Position numbers and translations under genes: made by a program. Below are positions 59,601-64,000 of a stretch of DNA of 64,000 nucleotides, in pieces (positions within the stretch are counted from its first letter, which is position 1; every line of letters begins with the position of its first letter). This stretch comes from Hygrophila difformis (Eukaryota; Streptophyta; Magnoliopsida; Lamiales; Acanthaceae): contig JAOANR010000006.1 of assembly GCA_030278955.1 (NCBI GenBank), positions 13,675,974-13,739,973 of the forward strand, read 5' to 3'. The notes below the pieces were generated by a model. That model worked only from the letters and a program-made list of their open reading frames with translations, ran no database searches and had not been told where the DNA came from.

Positions 59601-62600
59601 GCAACTGCTGGGTTTAGGCCTCAAATGCAGCCAACAGTTTCTCAGCCTGATGAATCTTTTCAATTCAATCAGAGAAATGCTACGGGCGCTTTGTCAGATA
59701 ATTTGAATTCTAATAAAATGATTAATGGTGATGTGAATACTTTGGAAACAGATGATCTGAAGGCGGAAGAGAACGGAAAAGTAATTGTTGCCTTTCTCTC
59801 GCTTCTTTTGTCAATGGATTCTATTCGAGGATTGTGTGCATCTGCTTTGGACTATTATGAACTCAGAGTCAAAGGATTATTTAGGCCTGATTAGCCGTTA
59901 CAGTTCTTAATTTAACGTTACCTGTGTAATAATTATTTGAAAAAGTTCTGTTTAATACCATGGTTTTTTCTTTCAAGTTTCTACTAGAATTTGCTGAACT
60001 GAATAATTTGAATGAAATTGATACACCTTACTGAAGTGCATAGTGAGCATGGTTTGCTCGAAAATTTTTGTGGCTGGAACTTTCCTAATATATAATTTAC
60101 CATATATATTTCAATCATAGCCATCTGTTTCCATAGAAACTTGACCTTATAGAATCTGATGTTTGGCTCTCACGTCGTAATCCCCTGGCCTTTGCATAAT
60201 TGAAAGTGGAACTTTTATGAGACTTTGTTTGACATTCTTATCAATACTACTATACTAGATTGATGACAAGGAGAAGGTGATTCTGGATTCCCGAGAGAAG
60301 CTTGAATTCTACAGGAAAAAAATGCAAGATCTTGTGAGTTGTCGTTTTTTACTTTTGAGTATTTGTTTTCTTATGTATCCTCATGGGAAAATCATGCATT
60401 GATTTCCTATATATTCCAGGTGTATAACTGTAGATGACTGAATCTTTTTTATTAATCTCTTCTTTAGGTTTTGTATAAAAGTAGATGTGATAATCGACTA
60501 AATGAAATCACAGAAAGGGCTCGAGCAGACAAGAGTGAGGTATCTTGAAATATCTGAATTTTGCTTTGTATTGGGACCAATTCCCTTTCTCTGGCTCCAA
60601 TTTTTAAGTCTGTTTGACAAAACTACCATTAAATTTTCAGGCAGAGCTACTGGAGAAGAAATATCAAGAAAAATACAAGCAGGTTGCAGAAATTCATTCT
60701 AAATTAACTCTCGAAGAATCCTCATTTCGGGAAATTCAGGTAAGGTGGAACTTCATTAGTTCTTTTTCCTCTTGGTCGTTTTTATGTTCTCCTGGTTGTT
60801 TCTCAGTAAGAATATGATTCATGATATCTGTTGAAGTTCGTTAAAGAAGTTGATACATTTCATGCTTCACAATTGATTTTATTAATAGTTATGTAGTGGG
60901 TTTGTGATGAGTCATTGAGCTGTTTTCTTCTCGTGATTGCTTGCTCCCAAGTTCTTTGGGATGGCTACATTTTCTGAACTGCTCCCAGCTATTGTGAAAT
61001 CTCATTTGATACTCATTTTTGCTTGTTGCCTTCACCCACTACATTGTGTCAACTACTTCCTGCTCCTTCTCTTTGATGTCCTTTCCCTGGTTCATCAGCT
61101 TCCAATAAAATGCTACTCCACCACCATCTATCAAATCTAGGTCTGATCTACTAATTGTTTTCCTCAACATCATCAGTCATCATTCTAACTGCCCATCCGT
61201 TCTGCTCCTTATAGCCTTCATTCGTTGAACATATTCCTATGGATCACCACATCATTCTCACAAACAGATTGTAAACTCGAAAATACACCCACTTCTGTAC
61301 TTCTAAAGTAAAAAGTAGAATAAGAATCAAACATTTTCCCCCATATGCATCTCACGAATTGGGTTAGATTAAATATTTCAGAATTTCATTAATGTTCAAA
61401 AACAAACTTTTTAGACAAAAGTAAGGTTACCATTTACTTTCTATCTGTTGATACACTACGAAATTACATGGTTAAGGGGAGAATACAATTTCTGACAAGA
61501 TTGTGTTTTCATCGCTACCTTTGAATGTCATCTAAGCATGCAATGTTATGTGTTTCTTCATATTCTCGATTTCATTTTGTTTCTAGGTCCATCCTATTTC
61601 CAGACGTATCCAATCAAGTACTCCAATAGTCCAATCACTATATATATGATATATAAATTCAACATGTTACATTTACAGGGTAGGAAGATGGAATTGCAGG
61701 AAGCAATCATTAAAATTGAACAAGGTGGGAGCGTTGATGGTATTCTTCAGGTCAGTTGACCCGGGTGTGGTGGAGGTTGTGGAGATGTGTTCACTTTTTG
61801 CAAGCCCAGTTTTCATCTCATTCGATTTGAATAATTTTCATTTTCTTAATTTGTTAAGGTTCGTGCTGATCGCATGCAATCAGATTTTGAGGAACTATTG
61901 AAAGCATTAGCTGCCAGTTCCAAGAAGCATTCTATAGATATGAAGTCCTCTGCATTAATGATTGAGCTTCCCACTGGTAATTTTTTTATTTTCAAGTTTG
62001 TAATTGTGATTTGCATCTTCAGTGCACTTTGCTCTTGTCCTCCTTCTCCTCTCCTCCTCCCACAGCTATCATGAGAAAATTTCTCTCCTAAAAAACCAAT
62101 CAACATAAAATTCTGAACATTGTTACTCAGTCTTTATATAAAAACTACTATAGTATTGTTATCATGAAAATTTAAATTTAGGGTCAATTCATATGAAGGG
62201 GAAGGCTTTAGTAAGGAAGGAGAAGCATGATTTGAAGAAGGAATCCTATTTTTTGCCAAGTAGGGGTTGCTCGATAGGAGAAGGTTGTGCAGATTTGAAT
62301 TGGGAGGGTATTCGTTTTGGACAGTTTCTTCGTGTATTTTTTTTTATTTAAATTATTTTTTTTCAATAAATAGGAGAAGCATAATAGGCTTAAGGCACTC
62401 ATTGATCATCAAACAATTCTACAAGCTTCATTGTGAGTCTGCTCTGCTGTGGTTTAGAACTTTAGATTAGTTGTAGTTTGTAGAATTTTTTCATCATTAA
62501 GAATTTCAGTAAAATTCCACATTTATTTAAAATACAAAATCATAGCAATTACTATAACTCCTATTTGGAAGGACAAGTAAATAAAGTGTCAGAATACAAA

Positions 62601-64000
62601 ATTTGATCTCAACAGGTATAATAATAAATTTCAATCTAATTAGGAATACCAGTCACCCATTTCAGAAACGTTGGAGTATGGGAAATTGAGAAATGATTTT
62701 GTTAGAAATCACAGTATTGTATTGCATGATTAAGCCAATGCTGGAACTCTGTACTGTCACTTTGTTTGTGGTTGGATTTACTCGAAGTAGTTATGTGCTT
62801 AAAGTATCAAACTTATCTTTGCAAAGGTTGGCATCCTGGAATCCCAGAAGTGGCAGCAATATGGGATGAAGAGTGGGACAAGTTTGATGATGCAGGTTTG
62901 TCATCTCTTACTCTCTAGGCGATCCTTAACTACACGGTGCCATAGTTGTTGAGCATACTATATAGTCAACCGAGCCATCTTCAAACTTTTGATAGCCCCA
63001 GCCTTCGCTATTTTTCAGGGTTTTCTTTTGATGTTGCTCTCCCAGAAAGTGGAAAATCTGAATCTGGTCGGAGAGAAGATTCTCCCCCAACTCGTAGCTT
63101 GTCCCCTGAGTCAGTGTTAAATGTTGCCACATCTGAGGAACTCTTTGGTGAAGGAAATAAGGCATTTCATGCAGAATCTATGCAAATCACAGATGAGCCA
63201 AAGAGCCCTCAAGATAGTCCATGGATACAAACATCTGCGAGTCCTCGAGAACATCCAGGGAATCATTTCAGGAAAAGCTCTGGAGATTCTGAAACTCGAA
63301 GGTTTGGTGTCTATTAACTTACATTGCTTTGGCTGTTCTAGTTCTATTCTTTCAAACTTACTGTCCAACTCTAATGTGCCATCTCTTATGTTTGTCCTTT
63401 GGTTGCTTTGCAGAAGCTTTGACGAAGAAGCTTGGGGTAATTTTGGCAACAACGATGATATTGATTCAGTCTGGGGCTTCAACACTAAGGCAAGTGCTTC
63501 TGCCAAATGCATTTTTTATCCTTATGAGATAAATACGTCGACCAAACCTGTTTCTTTCGTGGGCAAATACTTTGCTACCTACGTTGAACTGTTTTGTCTT
63601 TTCATCTCCCGTAAACTTTAGGATCTCTGTGTGTAGCACTTGCTGTTATATATTATTTGTTGCATTATAATAACACTCACCGCCATTTCTCCGTCCAAAT
63701 CCAATTTTTACTCCTTTTCCTCCTGACTATACTTGCACAAGCCACATGTTAGTATTACTGAACACCCTGCATCTCCATTATTTTACTTTCAGGACTCAGA
63801 TCATGGAAATCATGAAGAGAAATATTTCTTCGGGTCTAGTGACTTCAATGCAAGTCCAAAAAGAAGTGAAAGTCCTCTTGCAGAAAGCACATTCTCAAAG
63901 AATAACTTTTTTACATATGAGGATTCTGTTCCTGGAACTCCTTCCAATGCTGGGAATTCTCCAAGATACAGTGATGTCTCGAGAGATCCAGTTTTTGACA
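56694..64000 (+). CDS. EH-domain endocytic protein, AtEH1/Pan1-like, 3' partial
   Basis: Thirteen exons seen: 56694-56837, 57708-59019, 59247-59468, 59560-59780, 60259-60333, 60468-60539, 60641-60739, 61679-61750, 61859-61976, 62827-62895, 63019-63301, 63414-63489 and 63793 onward, in frame. The first EH domain starts at residue 8 (EKFEEYFQRADLDRDGRISG, then IWMHADQNQSGFLNRPQF). A long Pro/Ser/Asn/Gln linker has repeated FGQ and N-x-QFG units. The second EH domain is KYAKVFSEVDNDRDGKISG ... VLKQVWDLSDQDGDSMLTLREF. A coiled coil follows (exons 5-9). AtEH1/Pan1 is a subunit of the TPLATE complex that drives clathrin-mediated endocytosis at the plasma membrane. The intron at 63490 starts with GC. 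The gene continues beyond the window. Positional counterpart: At1g20760. Confidence 0.93.

Noticed and set aside
1..64000. tRNA, rRNA or CRISPR features
   Set aside because: No cloverleaf box pair, rRNA core or regularly spaced direct repeats with unique spacers were noticed on reading.

Overview
The window is nuclear DNA of a flowering plant. Evidence: many short exons with GT-AG introns, AT-rich spacers, plant-type transposable elements (Ty3 LTR element, Helitrons, hAT, Mutator-like, Tourist and Stowaway MITEs), and five conserved genes that are all plant families. A eudicot is likely, possibly an asterid. No ribosomal, organellar, bacterial or CRISPR signal was seen.

Layout. 1-2650: the 5' part of a decayed Ty3-type LTR retrotransposon on the minus strand. 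2682-6574: a module with a HAL3-like flavoprotein gene (+) facing a receptor-like cytoplasmic kinase gene (-). 6575-12842: nested transposons, mainly one Helitron inserted into another. 12843-16754: a second copy of the HAL3/kinase module, whose kinase keeps one extra 5' exon further out. 16947-22263: spacer with hAT, Mutator-like and Stowaway elements. 22768-26591: a bromodomain (BRD-type SWI/SNF subunit) gene (-). 26592-30735: spacer with MITEs and an unusual palindromic array. 30736-32322: an HMGB chromatin protein gene (-). 32668-36900: a duplicated noncoding block separated by a solo LTR and peppered with MITEs. 37792-50506: a 27-exon FANCJ/BRIP1-type DEAH helicase gene (-). 50507-56334: spacer with a LINE relic and a second Helitron. 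56694-64000: an EH-domain endocytosis gene (+) of the AtEH1/Pan1 type, which runs off the window.

The order kinase, bromodomain protein, HMGB, FANCJ helicase, EH protein matches, from memory, the Arabidopsis chromosome 1 interval At1g20650 to At1g20760. If so this is an old conserved block, and the HAL3-like gene, the module duplication and the transposons are lineage-specific additions. Three of the block's genes act on chromatin or DNA (nucleosome remodelling, DNA bending, interstrand crosslink repair), one in immune or growth signalling, one in clathrin endocytosis. They do not form an operon-like unit.

The most notable points are: HAL3-like proteins that appear to have lost the catalytic His and Cys of phosphopantothenoylcysteine decarboxylase; kinase copies that each seem damaged at a different place in the 5' end; a Helitron-in-Helitron insertion whose boundaries can be read to the base; and several insertions dated relative to each other by target-site duplications. 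All coordinates and splice sites were read by eye from the sequence; no alignment or database search was run.
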